64,000 nucleotides of DNA from Collinsella aerofaciens (GCF_015546965.1 NZ_JADMUF010000001.1:248001-312000), one strand, 5' to 3'; positions 1-9,177 are shown, counted from the first letter of the stretch. The notes: a model not told the origin generated them from the sequence alone. Numbers and translations: made by a program.

Positions 1-1
1 T

Positions 2-2080
2 TACCGCTCCACGCCCGCCATCGTTGAGCTTGGTCAAGCTATCGCCCAGCAAATCGAATACCGACTCGACGCCAGCTCGAATAAGTCAATCGAAGCCTTT
101 AAGCCTCAAGGCGATCAGGTCAGCTTTAGCGAGAACGTCTATACCGGTAAAGCCGAGGAGTACGCCGCCGTCGCCGCAAGCATTAAGCAGCGGCTTGATA
201 ATCACTATCTCGATGAATGCGAAGATCCCAACGAAGGGATTGCAGTCATCTCCGCCAAACACGCCGCCCTGCGTTCGCTGATTCCCTTCCTCATCAAAGA
301 GAATGTGCCGTTCTCCTATCGCGAGCGACAGAATCTCTTTGCCTCCGAGCGTATGCAGACGACGTTGACACTGTTGCGATGCGTCACCGCACTTGCACGC
401 GGCCAGAAGGAACTCGCCAGCAGTTATCTTCCGCAGATTATCTGCGCGGCCGAGCTGGGCGGCGACCATCCGTCGTCTGTCGCTTTTGCGCTCAGCGCCA
501 AGCGCGAGCACCACGGTGACTGGATGGCCGCCATGCGTGAGAGCGATAGCCCCCGCGTCAAGGAGCTGTACGACAACCTGATGCAGTGGGCGGCAGAGGC
601 TGACGCCTCCCCCGTCAGAGCGCTGATCTTTAATATTGTCGAGCGCAGCCTTGGTTATTACCGGCATCGCAAGGAACAGGACCCGCTGGGGGTTGCCGAA
701 TTCAATGCCGGCATCCGCGCCCTGCTCGCGTTTGCCGAGGGCGAAATGGGAGATGCGCGCCGCATGGGTCGGACGCTTCGCCTGCCCGATATTGTCGACA
801 AGCTCAATGCCGCTCAAAAGTTTGGCGTGAGCATCGATGCGTCGATCGACCTTGGCACGCCGGGGGCCGTTCGCCTTACCAGCGCCCATAGCTCTAAGGG
901 CCTGGAATTCGACTGCGTCTATCTGCTTGATTCTGACGACTCAACCTGGCACAAGGGTGCCGGCGGCATGAGCTTGTATCCGACCAACCTGCTCATCCGC
1001 GACGAAAAGGATGACGATGATGCGCGTCGTTTACTGTTTGTCGCCATCACGCGCGCCAAACGTCATCTTGAGTTGTACCGTGCCGGCGGATCGACGCTGC
1101 AGGAGCTAACAGGGCTCATCGACTCTTGCGAAGTTTCCGTCGAGGCGGACCAACTCGGCGCTGCCATCGAAACCGAATGGCGCGACAACTATGTGTTCGA
1201 TACACCCGAGCTCCGCGCGCTTTTGGAGCCTCACACCGACGTAAAACACCTCTCCGCCACAGCGCTCAACAACTTTGTGACCTACGAGCCTGGGTGTGCC
1301 AATAGCCAGCATTTCCCCGAAAAGCAAATCGTTCGCCTGCCCACCGCGCCCACGATTCAAACCGAATTTGGCACCATTGTTCACGCGATGTTCGAGGAGA
1401 TCGTTAATCGAATGGCGGCCGATGGTGAAGTGGCAATTGAAGCCATCGAGGCCGAGTGCCGCCAGCAAATCTCGTGGCTCGATTTTACCCCCGAGGATGT
1501 CCATCGCTATTCGGAGCGCTTCGAGCGCATTTGTCATGTCTTCGTTCCTTGGCTTGTCGAGCACGTAGATGGTTACCGCTGCATCACAGAAGCGAATATG
1601 CAATGTCTAACTGCCGGCGGAACCCCACTCTTTGGCTTTCTCGATTTGCTCCTCGTTGACGATGCGGCCAAAACGGTGCAGATCGTCGACTACAAGACCG
1701 GCTTTGGCAAAGAGGTGCCAGCGGGCTATCATCGCCAGCTCAAGTTCTACAAACTGCTCGTCGAAGCTTCGCCCGAGTTTTGCGGCTACACCGTCACCTC
1801 CATGGGCGACTACTATGTGGAACCCGACAAGGCAACGGGAGAGCTACGCCCGCCGTTCTCGACGACCGCCAACGCCGATGACATTGCCGAGCTTGAGCAG
1901 CTTATTGACGCCGTATGGGCCCGCATTGAGCACGGTGCCTGGGATACCAGCGCTTTTGAGCAGAGCGATGCCTACGAGCTGGCCGTCGAGGAACAAAAGG
2001 GCTGCCGCAAAAAGGCCGACAAGACCGAGATCATGCAGCGCGCCTACGAGCGCTGGCTTGTCGAGAACTCCAGAATGTGA
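2..2080 (+). CDS. UvrD/PcrA-type helicase with C-terminal nuclease domain (5' partial)
   Basis: The frame is open from the first bases, so the N-terminal Walker A part lies outside the window. Visible helicase motifs are YRS (motif IV type) at the very start, HSSKGLEFDCVYL (motif V) and LFVAITRAKRHLEL (motif VI). A C-terminal region with IVDYKTG followed by HRQLKFYKLLVE is a PD-(D/E)XK nuclease core as in AddA/AddB- or RecB-like proteins. Expected role is ATP-dependent DNA unwinding and end processing in recombinational repair, in the cytoplasm. The stop codon lies inside the stem of a hairpin at 2077-2103, shared with the convergent HAD gene. It could be AddA-like or a stand-alone UvrD-nuclease fusion; the missing N-terminus prevents a firm choice. 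Confidence 0.85.
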   Translation, partial: YRSTPAIVELGQAIAQQIEYRLDASSNKSIEAFKPQGDQVSFSENVYTGKAEEYAAVAASIKQRLDNHYLDECEDPNEGIAVISAKHAALRSLIPFLIKENVPFSYRERQNLFASERMQTTLTLLRCVTALARGQKELASSYLPQIICAAELGGDHPSSVAFALSAKREHHGDWMAAMRESDSPRVKELYDNLMQWAAEADASPVRALIFNIVERSLGYYRHRKEQDPLGVAEFNAGIRALLAFAEGEMGDARRMGRTLRLPDIVDKLNAAQKFGVSIDASIDLGTPGAVRLTSAHSSKGLEFDCVYLLDSDDSTWHKGAGGMSLYPTNLLIRDEKDDDDARRLLFVAITRAKRHLELYRAGGSTLQELTGLIDSCEVSVEADQLGAAIETEWRDNYVFDTPELRALLEPHTDVKHLSATALNNFVTYEPGCANSQHFPEKQIVRLPTAPTIQTEFGTIVHAMFEEIVNRMAADGEVAIEAIEAECRQQISWLDFTPEDVHRYSERFERICHVFVPWLVEHVDGYRCITEANMQCLTAGGTPLFGFLDLLLVDDAAKTVQIVDYKTGFGKEVPAGYHRQLKFYKLLVEASPEFCGYTVTSMGDYYVEPDKATGELRPPFSTTANADDIAELEQLIDAVWARIEHGAWDTSAFEQSDAYELAVEEQKGCRKKADKTEIMQRAYERWLVENSRM

Positions 2081-2103
2081 CAAAGGGACTGTTCCTTTGT
2101 CAC
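2077..2103. repeat. CTGTYCC-loop hairpin between convergent genes
   Basis: A perfect 10-bp stem (2077-2086 pairs with 2094-2103) encloses the loop GACTGTT. It contains the helicase stop codon and ends one base before the HAD gene stop, so it probably terminates both transcripts. The loop resembles the CTGTCCC loops of the hairpins at 8951, 23888, 46507 and 59988. Confidence 0.7.
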
Positions 2104-2104
2104 G

Positions 2105-2968
2105 TTATTCGATTACGGTGCGGGAGTTCTGCTCGTGCATGGTGGCGAGCATGTGCTTGGGGACAGCATGGGTCGTGCAGCTGCCGATGGTTGCACTTGC
2201 AGCAGCCTTGGCAGCATCGCTGCCATTCTTGGTGGCATAGCTGTGACGGAAACGCTTGAGCATTGCAATATCGTTGCCGCCGTCGCCGTAGACCGCGACC
2301 TCGTCCTCGGCGATACCGTAGTAGTTCGCCAGCCACGCCACGCTCTCGCCTTTGTTGCACGCCACGTCGGTGATCTCGAACATCACCGGGTCGAATGGCG
2401 CGTTGACCACACGGTCCGAACGCTCGGCCAGGTACGCCTTAAGGTCGCGCTCCAGCTCGGGTGAGGTCACGCGACAGTTGATCTTGCACACATCGTGGCG
2501 CAGGATGTCGCCGATTGACTGATCGAAATACTGCTCCTCGTGATACCCACCACGGGCGCGCATGCCGCGCATCACAATGCGTTTGATGGGACTGTCCTTC
2601 TTAAAGCCCGCCTGGTGCATCTCGAACGAGCCGCTCGAGAACATGCCATCGGGCGTGGAGCAATCAAAGCAAATGTCAGGGAACTCCTTGAGCAGCTCCT
2701 CGGTGATCTGTGGGTCGATGGTCCAGGTCTTGAGAACCTCGCCATGGCTGTCGCGCACGATGGACCCATTGGAGCAGCAGGCGTCAAGCGCCAGGCCCGT
2801 AAAGCCATGCTCACCAATCGGCAACGTCGAGCGCCCGGTCGCGGGAACCACATGCAGGCCAGCCTCGGTCAGCTCGCGAATGGCACGGCGGATGGTCCCA
2901 TCTGCCTCGTGCAGGGCGTTCAGCAGCGTTCCGTCTAAGTCACTCGCAAACATCTTGATCATGGGCAT
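2105..2968 (-). CDS. HAD superfamily phosphatase, Cof/YbiV type
   Basis: The 287-residue product has the HAD motif I DLDGTLL with the nucleophile at Asp10 and Asp12, motif II around ATGRS, and motif IV GDGGNDIAML near residue 230. This is the Cof-type IIB layout, with the cap domain inserted in the middle. Such cytoplasmic enzymes dephosphorylate sugar phosphates, nucleotide or cofactor phosphates; the substrate cannot be read from sequence. It is transcribed towards the helicase and sits downstream of the PII gene. Its length is normal for the family and no key residue is missing. Confidence 0.88.
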   Translation of the reverse strand: MPMIKMFASDLDGTLLNALHEADGTIRRAIRELTEAGLHVVPATGRSTLPIGEHGFTGLALDACCSNGSIVRDSHGEVLKTWTIDPQITEELLKEFPDICFDCSTPDGMFSSGSFEMHQAGFKKDSPIKRIVMRGMRARGGYHEEQYFDQSIGDILRHDVCKINCRVTSPELERDLKAYLAERSDRVVNAPFDPVMFEITDVACNKGESVAWLANYYGIAEDEVAVYGDGGNDIAMLKRFRHSYATKNGSDAAKAAASATIGSCTTHAVPKHMLATMHEQNSRTVIE

Positions 2969-3049
2969 GCCTCTCCTTCGCCTGCACGATATTGTAGACG
3001 AGAACGGGCGCGCCCCAAGAGAGGCACGCCCATCAGGCGAAAGATTGTC

Positions 3050-3388
3050 CTACACCGCGGCGGAGCCGTGTTCGCCGGTGCGGATGCGGATGACTTCCTC
3101 GACCGGCTCGACCCAAATCTTGCCGTCTCCAACGGCACCGGTGCGGGCGGCGTTGCAGATGATGTCGACAATTCCGTCGACGTGCTCGTCGGCGCAGATG
3201 AGGGTGAACTGCACCTTAGGAATCATGTTGACAAGCAACTCGTTGCCGCGCACGTATTCCTTCCAGCCATGCTGCGCGCCGCAGCCCTGCACCTGGTTGA
3301 TAGTCATGCCACAAACATCGGCAGCAAACAGCGCATCTTTAAGAACCTCAAGCTTCTCGGCACGAACGATCGCCGTAATCTTCTTCAT
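3050..3388 (-). CDS. glnK: PII nitrogen regulatory protein (GlnB/GlnK family)
   Basis: The 112-residue product has the PII fold: N-terminal MKKITAIVRAEKL, the C-loop/B-loop signature TGAVGDGKIWV and the RIRTGE end that binds ATP and 2-oxoglutarate. It follows an ammonium transporter on the same strand, so it probably plugs that channel in response to 2-oxoglutarate and ATP/ADP. The T-loop reads GWKEYVRGNELLVNMIPKV. By alignment from memory with E. coli GlnB, the uridylylated Tyr51 is a leucine and Tyr46 a valine; the only nearby tyrosine is Tyr45. Control by uridylylation at the classical site therefore looks absent. The start follows an AGGAATTCACT-type ribosome site. Confidence 0.93.
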   Translation of the reverse strand: MKKITAIVRAEKLEVLKDALFAADVCGMTINQVQGCGAQHGWKEYVRGNELLVNMIPKVQFTLICADEHVDGIVDIICNAARTGAVGDGKIWVEPVEEVIRIRTGEHGSAAV

Positions 3389-3499
3389 AGTGAATTCCTC
3401 TCAATAATCAACGTATCCCTTTACATGAGACGCGGGTTTTCCAAGTGCCGCAAACTAACCTCAGAAATCAAAAAAGTTCAACTGACTGGTCTTAGCAGG

Positions 3500-3593
3500 T
3501 TTCCCAAGTGCCGCAGATCGGCCTGAAAGAGGAGTGCCGCGTACTTAAGGTACGCAAACGACGATTGAAGGCCGAGGTGCGGTGCTTGGGGAA
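3500..3593. repeat. Nested palindrome in the amt-glnK gap
   Basis: An outer imperfect stem (about 3500-3524 with 3569-3593) surrounds an inner perfect stem GCGTAC/GTACGC at 3539-3555. A partial direct copy of the left arm (CCAAGTGCCGCA) lies at about 3439-3450. The element sits between two genes transcribed leftward and ends just before the amt stop codon. It may act as a processing site or partial terminator that sets amt/glnK stoichiometry (inference). Confidence 0.65.
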
Positions 3594-3597
3594 GCTG

Positions 3598-4875
3598 CTA
3601 ATCGAGTCCCGAGAAGGAGGGGTAAGCACTCTCGCCGTGCTGACTCGCATCCAGGCCCAGCGCCTCGTCGGCCTCGTCCACACGCAGGCTGCCGTGGAAC
3701 AGCGCCTTGACCACCGCGGCGATCACCAAATCGAGCACCAGCACAATAGCGACCGTCACCACAATGCCCAAAATCTGAGAGATGAGCAGTGAGACATCGC
3801 CCGTGTAGAACAGGCCACCCTTACCGGTCCACGAGAGCTCCGGCACGCAGAATAGGCCCGTGAGCACGCCGCCCAAGATGCCGCCGATACCATGACAACC
3901 GAACGCGTCGAGCGCATCGTCGTAGCCGAACTTGGTCTTAAGATGACTGATGGCCAGGTAGCAGACGGGCGAGACGATCAGGCCCATGACCAGCGCCGCC
4001 CACGGTTCGACAAAGCCCGCGCCCGGCGTGACAACCACAAGGCCCGCGACCAGACCGGTGCTGGCACCCACCAGCGTGGGACGACCGGTGTGCACGCGCT
4101 CGACGGCAAGCCACGAGACCATGCCCGCCGCGCTGGCCGTCACGGTGTTGAGGATGGCAAGCACAGCCACGGCGTCGGCCTTAAACTCGCTGCCGCCGTT
4201 AAAGCCGAACCAACCAAACCAAAGCAGACCGGCGCCCAGCGCCACAAACGGCACGTTATGCGGGCGATAGCTCACCATACCAAAACCGCGACGACGGCCG
4301 AGCATCAGACAGAGAATCAGGCCCGTCAGACCGGACGAGATATGCACCACGTCGCCGCCGGCAAAGTCCAGCGCGCCGATGATGTCGCCGATAAAGGAGC
4401 CCTCGCCGCCCCACACCATGTGGGCGAGCGGCGCGTAAACCACGAGCAGCCAAATGCCCAGGAAAGCCGCCATAGCGCCAAATTTAACGCGCCCGGCAAG
4501 GCTGCCCGTGACGATGGCGGCCGTGATCATGGCAAATGCCATCTGGAAGGCGATGTTGACAATCTCCGGGTAGACAGCACCGTCCGTCGCGGTGCCCTCG
4601 GCCGCCTGCAGCACCTGGTTGAGCACCGGCAGGCACAGCAGCTGGTCAAAGCCTCCAATAAACGGGCTGGAACCGTCGCCGCCGTAGGCCAGCGACCAGC
4701 CGGCCACAATCCACAGCACGCCCACCAGGCCAATGACTCCAAAGCACATGAGCATGGTGTTGATGACATTTTTGCGCCTAGACAGGCCGCCATAGAAAAA
4801 CGCCAGGCCCGGTGTCATTAAAAACACGAGCATGGTGCAGATGAGCATAAACGTTGTCGATCCCGTATCGTACAT
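3598..4875 (-). CDS. amt: Ammonium transporter (Amt family)
   Basis: About 425 residues, with the typical Amt opening TTFMLICTMLVFLMTPGLAFFYGGLSR and eleven hydrophobic segments. The conserved FGCHGIGGILGG segment near residue 330 carries a pore histidine of the family. It conducts ammonium/ammonia through the cytoplasmic membrane and is paired with the PII gene downstream. I chose the start at 4875 because AAGGGGGAG lies just upstream; an in-frame start at 4932 would add 19 residues that are not Amt-like. No signal peptide is obvious. Confidence 0.95.
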   Translation of the reverse strand: MYDTGSTTFMLICTMLVFLMTPGLAFFYGGLSRRKNVINTMLMCFGVIGLVGVLWIVAGWSLAYGGDGSSPFIGGFDQLLCLPVLNQVLQAAEGTATDGAVYPEIVNIAFQMAFAMITAAIVTGSLAGRVKFGAMAAFLGIWLLVVYAPLAHMVWGGEGSFIGDIIGALDFAGGDVVHISSGLTGLILCLMLGRRRGFGMVSYRPHNVPFVALGAGLLWFGWFGFNGGSEFKADAVAVLAILNTVTASAAGMVSWLAVERVHTGRPTLVGASTGLVAGLVVVTPGAGFVEPWAALVMGLIVSPVCYLAISHLKTKFGYDDALDAFGCHGIGGILGGVLTGLFCVPELSWTGKGGLFYTGDVSLLISQILGIVVTVAIVLVLDLVIAAVVKALFHGSLRVDEADEALGLDASQHGESAYPSFSGLD

Positions 4876-5073
4876 TCGCTCCCCCTTGGTCGCATGAACG
4901 TTGTCGGCGCTCATGATGCGGCCGAGGAGCAACTGGTGTAGACCAGATACGGCGTTGTTAAACGCCGCGTTGTCGAATGGAAACGGTGCCGCAATCTTGG
5001 AAATGGCGCGGCAACGGACGCGAAACGAACGGGAAACGTGCGGGCGAAAGGGGCGCGCCCGGCCCGGCCCCGG

Positions 5074-6093
5074 CTAGCGACGGAACAGCTCGCGAGCGCG
5101 ATCGCGGAGGTTGGTGGCTCGGATGACGCCTTCGTAGCGGTTGATGCGCAGGCGCGGGAAGGCATTGAAAAAGCGCAGGTCGCGGCGGCTGAGCGACACG
5201 CTCGGCACCGGACGACTCGCGCGTTTGCCGGCGCGGAGACGAGTAAGCGACGGACGCGGCATGCTCGGCGCTGCATCGGCAACACGGCGAGCGGCAAGCG
5301 CCAGGCCGCGAGCGCCGTCCGAGATAAACGTCGGCACCGAAGCCTTCTCGCGCAGGGCATCGAGCGCCGCATCGCCCAGCTCCGCCAGCCACGCGTTAAC
5401 GGCACGACTGCGGATATGCGTCTGCGCCATCGAGTCAATCGTCGAATCGGGAATACGTTCGAGCATGGAGTCAGACGCATCGGCAAGCGACTCATTGATG
5501 CGGTCGGCAAGGTCGGCTCGGACGCGCTCCAGCTGATCGGACAGACGCCGCCAGCTCGCCAACGAGCACGCCGCGTCGACCATCATCGCGACCGCGACGA
5601 TAAAGGCGGACAGCCGCACAATCAGCACCGGCAGATGGCCAAGCAGCCCCAGCAATGCCGGCTCCACCACGCGACAAATACACAACGCACCCAGGCCAAA
5701 CGCGCAGGCCCAGTACAGGCAGATGCGCCCGTGCAGGTTAAACGGCAGATGCGAATAGTCCCAAAAGCGAGCGCCCGTTGTTTTTTCCAACAGCACGCCC
5801 ACACTGTACTCAATCACGCTGCATACGAGCGCCGCAGCGACAAACTGGCTCGAGGCATCCGGAATCCCGCGCAACAGCAGCCAGCAGGCAATGCCGCCCG
5901 CGCCATAGATGGGGCAGCACGGTCCCAGCAAAAAGCCGCTGTTGGCAAAGCGCCCGTGGTTGAGCATGGCGCAGACTGTCGATTCCCATGCCCAACCGCA
6001 AAAACCGTAGAAGGCAAACGAGAGCACCAGCGCCGAGAGCGGGCAGGCGGCAAGCGTCGCGCCGCCAAACGCCATGTCGATCGCGGTCCCCAC
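5074..6093 (-). CDS. Putative ABC-transporter type IV (CmpB-like) membrane protein
   Basis: The N-terminal half (residues 15-175) has five or six hydrophobic segments with the CmpB-like pattern FYGFCGWAWES, GFLLGPCCPIYG and WDYSHLPFNLHGRICL. This matches the family described as putative ABC-transporter type IV. The C-terminal half is arginine- and alanine-rich, probably cytoplasmic and helical. No ATPase partner is adjacent, so a transport role is unproven. It starts 3 bp after the HD-domain gene stop, which suggests co-transcription. The function of the family is not established. Confidence 0.8.
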   Translation of the reverse strand: MGTAIDMAFGGATLAACPLSALVLSFAFYGFCGWAWESTVCAMLNHGRFANSGFLLGPCCPIYGAGGIACWLLLRGIPDASSQFVAAALVCSVIEYSVGVLLEKTTGARFWDYSHLPFNLHGRICLYWACAFGLGALCICRVVEPALLGLLGHLPVLIVRLSAFIVAVAMMVDAACSLASWRRLSDQLERVRADLADRINESLADASDSMLERIPDSTIDSMAQTHIRSRAVNAWLAELGDAALDALREKASVPTFISDGARGLALAARRVADAAPSMPRPSLTRLRAGKRASRPVPSVSLSRRDLRFFNAFPRLRINRYEGVIRATNLRDRARELFRR

Positions 6094-6096
6094 CGT

Positions 6097-6633
6097 CTAC
6101 CCTCTCCTCTTTTCGCTCGATTCGCCGCTCACGCCATCGTCCGCCTCGTCCTTGCGCCGCAGACGACCGGCGACCGTCTCGCGCAGAGCACACCATTTAT
6201 CCGCCAGGCACACAATCCATGCCTCACGACACGTCGGCGGCACTGGCACCAGCGGAAACATATGCCGCACGATGATATTCCGCTCGCGCGGCGTCAGCTC
6301 AAAATCTTCCTCGGCACGCGCCAGGGCAAAAAACGGGTGGCGAAAGCCATGCAGGCGATGGCTCGGGTCGGGATCGTGCCAATCGTAGAGAAAGTAATCG
6401 TGTAACAAGGCTCCGCGCAGCAACGAGGCGCGGTCGACCGAGACACCGACGCGGCCCAGGCGCTCGGCAAAGGACAGGCTCGCCCGCGCCACCGAGGTCA
6501 CATGCGTATACACCGTCACATCGCCATGCTGGATAAACTCGCGCGTCAGGCCCAAGCGGCCCGTTTGGGCCAGCTGGCGAGCAGCATGGTCTACTTCGCA
6601 CGCGATTTTCCCGGCACGAACGACATCAGACAT
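6097..6633 (-). CDS. HD-domain metal-dependent phosphohydrolase
   Basis: About 178 residues. The core has TVYTHVTSVARAS with the first metal-binding histidine, then LLHDYFLYDWH (HD pair) and RHMFPLVPVPP with a further histidine. This is the YfbR/uncharacterised HD layout that hydrolyses nucleotides or similar phosphoesters. The start at 6633 is supported by GGAAGGAG seven bases upstream; an upstream in-frame start at 6705 lacks a ribosome site. It forms a two-gene unit with the CmpB-like gene and is divergent from the DXS-like gene. Substrate unknown. Confidence 0.8.
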   Translation of the reverse strand: MSDVVRAGKIACEVDHAARQLAQTGRLGLTREFIQHGDVTVYTHVTSVARASLSFAERLGRVGVSVDRASLLRGALLHDYFLYDWHDPDPSHRLHGFRHPFFALARAEEDFELTPRERNIIVRHMFPLVPVPPTCREAWIVCLADKWCALRETVAGRLRRKDEADDGVSGESSEKRRG

Positions 6634-6861
6634 GCTGTCTCCTTCCAGCGACTCACGGCGACAAGCTACGGCCTGTGCACAATCGATAAAAACATCATGG
6701 AACACATTAGTATGGCATCGGACAAAACGTTTTGCCCCACCAGTTGGCGAATTACCGCGCCGCCGTCACATATCAAACGCCAAAATGTGCGAGACTGTCT
6801 TGTGCAATTGTGCCGGCCGAGGGAGCGCCGGCGCTCGATTCGCATGGAGTAACCCACAACG

Positions 6862-8643
6862 ATGCTGCTTACGCAAACGACAACGCCCGAGGACGTCAAG
6901 GCTCTTAATCGCGCCGAGCTCCCGCAGCTCTGCGGCGAGATCCGCCAGGCAATCCTCGAAAGCTCCGCCGCCGTCGGCGGGCACGTTGCCCCCAACTTGG
7001 GCGTCGTTGAGCTTACGGTTGCGCTTCATCGCGTGTTCAACTCCCCCATCGACAAGATTGTCTTTGACGTTTCGCACCAGACCTACGCCCATAAGGCGCT
7101 GACGGGGCGCGCGTACACTTATATCGATCCGGAGCGTTATGGTGAGGCTTCTGGCTTTGCCAATCCCGACGAGTCCGAGCACGACCTGTTCGCCATGGGC
7201 CATACCTCCACGTCGGTGAGCCTGGGCTGCGGCCTTGCCCACGCGCGCGACCTGGCGGGCGACACGTACAACGTCATTACCGTTATTGGCGACGGCTCGC
7301 TTTCGGGCGGTCTGGCGTTTGAGGGCTTTAACAATGCCGCCGAACTCGATAGCAACCTGATCATCATCGTCAACGATAACGACCAGTCCATTGCCGAGAA
7401 CCATGGCGGCCTGTATCGCAATCTGGCCGAGCTGCGCGCCAGCAACGGCACCTGTGAGCGCAACGTTTTCCGCGCGATGGGGCTCGACTACCGCTACCTG
7501 GACGCCGGTAACGATGTGTTGGCCCTCGTCGACGCGCTACAGGAACTGCGCAATATCGATCACCCCATCGTGCTGCACGCCTCCACCGCCAAGGGCAAGG
7601 GCTTTGAGCCAGCCCAGAGCGACCCCGAGCGCTGGCACCACGTGGGTCCGTTTGACATGGCGACCGGGCGCAAGCTCTGCCCGGGCCATCCGAGCGAGCC
7701 TGCGCCGCGCACCTATGCCGACATTACGGGCGAGGCGCTCAGCGCCGCCATCGCGAACGACCCGCAGGTTGTCGCTATCACGGCTGCCACGCCCTATATC
7801 ATGGGCTTTACGCCCGATCTTCGCGCCGCGGCAGGCAAGCAGTTTGTCGACGTGGGCATTGCCGAAGAGCATGCCGTCACCTTTGCCACCGCGCTCGCCA
7901 GCGCCGGCGCCAAGCCGGTCTTTGGCGCGTACGGCACGTTTTTGCAACGCGCCTACGACGAACTGTGGCACGATCTGTGCCTCAACGACGCCCCCGCAAC
8001 CATCCTGGTGTTTGGCGCGTCGATTTTTGGCACCACGTCCGAGACGCACCTCTCGTTCTTTGATATTTCCATGCTGGGCGGACTTCCCAACATGCGCTAC
8101 CTGGCACCGGTCTGCATGGAAGAATACCTGTCCATGCTGAGCTGGTCACTCGACCACCGCGAGCATCCCGTGGCGATCCGCGTACCGGGCATCGGCCTGG
8201 TAAGCCGCCCCGATCTGGCGCCCGCCGAGGGCACCGATTATGGCGTCGCGCGCTACGACGTCGTGCGTCAGGGTCGCGACGTTGCCGTACTCGCGCTTGG
8301 TGACTTCTTTGAACTGGGCGAGCGCGTGGCAAACCGCTTGGCTGCCGAGTACGGCATCGAGGCCACGCTCGTCAACCCGCGCTTTGCAACCGAGCTCGAC
8401 CGCGAGTTCCTCGACAGCCTTGCCGCCGAGCATCGCGTTGTCGTCACCCTCGAGGACGGCATCTTGGACGGCGGCTGGGGCGAGCGCGTGGCGTGCTATT
8501 TGGCATGCACGCCGTTGCGCACGCGCACCTTCGGCATCGCCAAGGGCTTCCCCGACCGCTACGACCCCAACGAACTGCTCGCGCAGAACGGCATGACGGT
8601 CGAGAACATGGCCGCCGAAGCCGCAAGACTGCTCAACGAGTAG
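6862..8643 (+). CDS. dxs: 1-deoxy-D-xylulose-5-phosphate synthase (DXS-like)
   Basis: 593 residues with the thiamin-diphosphate motif GDGSLSGG followed by FNNA, the active-site region FDVSHQTYAHKALTGR, the transketolase-type pyrimidine domain (GIAEEHAVTFA) and the C-terminal transketolase domain. DXS condenses pyruvate and glyceraldehyde 3-phosphate for isoprenoid and thiamin precursors. It is about 30 residues shorter than classical DXS, mostly at the N-terminus, and reads EEH where most DXS read EQH. It may therefore be a divergent paralogue; another DXS copy elsewhere would support that. A strong terminator follows. Confidence 0.8.
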   Translation: MLLTQTTTPEDVKALNRAELPQLCGEIRQAILESSAAVGGHVAPNLGVVELTVALHRVFNSPIDKIVFDVSHQTYAHKALTGRAYTYIDPERYGEASGFANPDESEHDLFAMGHTSTSVSLGCGLAHARDLAGDTYNVITVIGDGSLSGGLAFEGFNNAAELDSNLIIIVNDNDQSIAENHGGLYRNLAELRASNGTCERNVFRAMGLDYRYLDAGNDVLALVDALQELRNIDHPIVLHASTAKGKGFEPAQSDPERWHHVGPFDMATGRKLCPGHPSEPAPRTYADITGEALSAAIANDPQVVAITAATPYIMGFTPDLRAAAGKQFVDVGIAEEHAVTFATALASAGAKPVFGAYGTFLQRAYDELWHDLCLNDAPATILVFGASIFGTTSETHLSFFDISMLGGLPNMRYLAPVCMEEYLSMLSWSLDHREHPVAIRVPGIGLVSRPDLAPAEGTDYGVARYDVVRQGRDVAVLALGDFFELGERVANRLAAEYGIEATLVNPRFATELDREFLDSLAAEHRVVVTLEDGILDGGWGERVACYLACTPLRTRTFGIAKGFPDRYDPNELLAQNGMTVENMAAEAARLLNE

Positions 8644-8682
8644 AAAAACCTCCGCAAGGGAAGCACCCCTGCGGAGGTTTTT
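8644..8682 (+). terminator. Rho-independent terminator after dxs
   Basis: The stem AAAAACCTCCGCA (8644-8656) pairs with TGCGGAGGTTTTT (8670-8682) and ends in a T run. It begins right after the dxs stop codon. Confidence 0.9.
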
Positions 8683-8700
8683 GTTTTCGCGGCGCGATTA

Positions 8701-8918
8701 TCTCGATCTGTAACATCTAGGGCCCGAATTCCCGTCTATCTGTTACAGATCGAGACAAAACGTCTTAGTCCCTGACCTTTGTCTCAATCTGTAACAGATA
8801 GAGACCTTTTGTCCGTCCAGATGTTACAGATCGAGACATTCGAATTCCCCTGAAGAGAAAATCTCGATCTGTAGCAGCTACTCGGCAAAAACGGCTGCAG
8901 ATGTTACAGGTCGAGACA
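8701..8918. repeat. Cluster of three palindromes with shared arms
   Basis: Three successive palindromes, 8701-8755, 8780-8838 and 8862-8918, share nearly the same arms (TCTCGATCTGTAACA and its reverse complement TGTTACAGATCGAGA). Their centres differ. This gives six copies of one 15-17 bp word in 220 bp of non-coding DNA. No gene is seen. The words could be protein-binding sites or arms of mobile palindromic units. Confidence 0.85.
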
Positions 8919-8950
8919 AAGCAGCGAGACAGGCCACCACATCTGCAAGA

Positions 8951-8985
8951 ACCACCACAAAGGTGCCTGTCCCCTTTGTGGTGGT
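8951..8985. repeat. CTGTCC-loop hairpin (terminator-like)
   Basis: ACCACCACAAAGG (8951-8963) pairs perfectly with 8973-8985 around the loop TGCCTGTCC, followed by TTT. It is the same design as the other CTGTCCC-loop hairpins but with a different stem sequence. Confidence 0.75.
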
Positions 8986-9130
8986 TTTAAGTCGTAGTCG
9001 GCGCGAAAAACGAATAACCGTTCATACGCGATCTCCTTACTTATATATGTGTCGCGCTGCCGCCATTATAGCGACCGCTGCGAGCGATCATGCCGTCTGC
9101 AAAGCGCTATCTCAGCTGCAATAATCGACG

Positions 9131-9177
9131 TTTGCCCAGATAAAACCTGCCAAAATAAACCTGTCCCTATTTGGAAG
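9131..9177 (+). repeat. Truncated copy of the CCTGCCAAAA hairpin repeat
   Basis: It carries the conserved left flank TTTGCCCAGATAAAA, CCTGCCAAAA and the loop TAAACCTGTCCC. The right arm is degenerate (TATTTGGAAG). Compare the intact copies at 23880 and 46499. Between 8986 and 9294 I see nothing else except the promoter at 9222. Confidence 0.75.

Noticed and set aside
5038-6405. 455-codon plus-strand frame over the CmpB-like and HD genes
   Set aside because: It is Arg/Ala/Gln-rich without motifs and covers two credible minus-strand genes.
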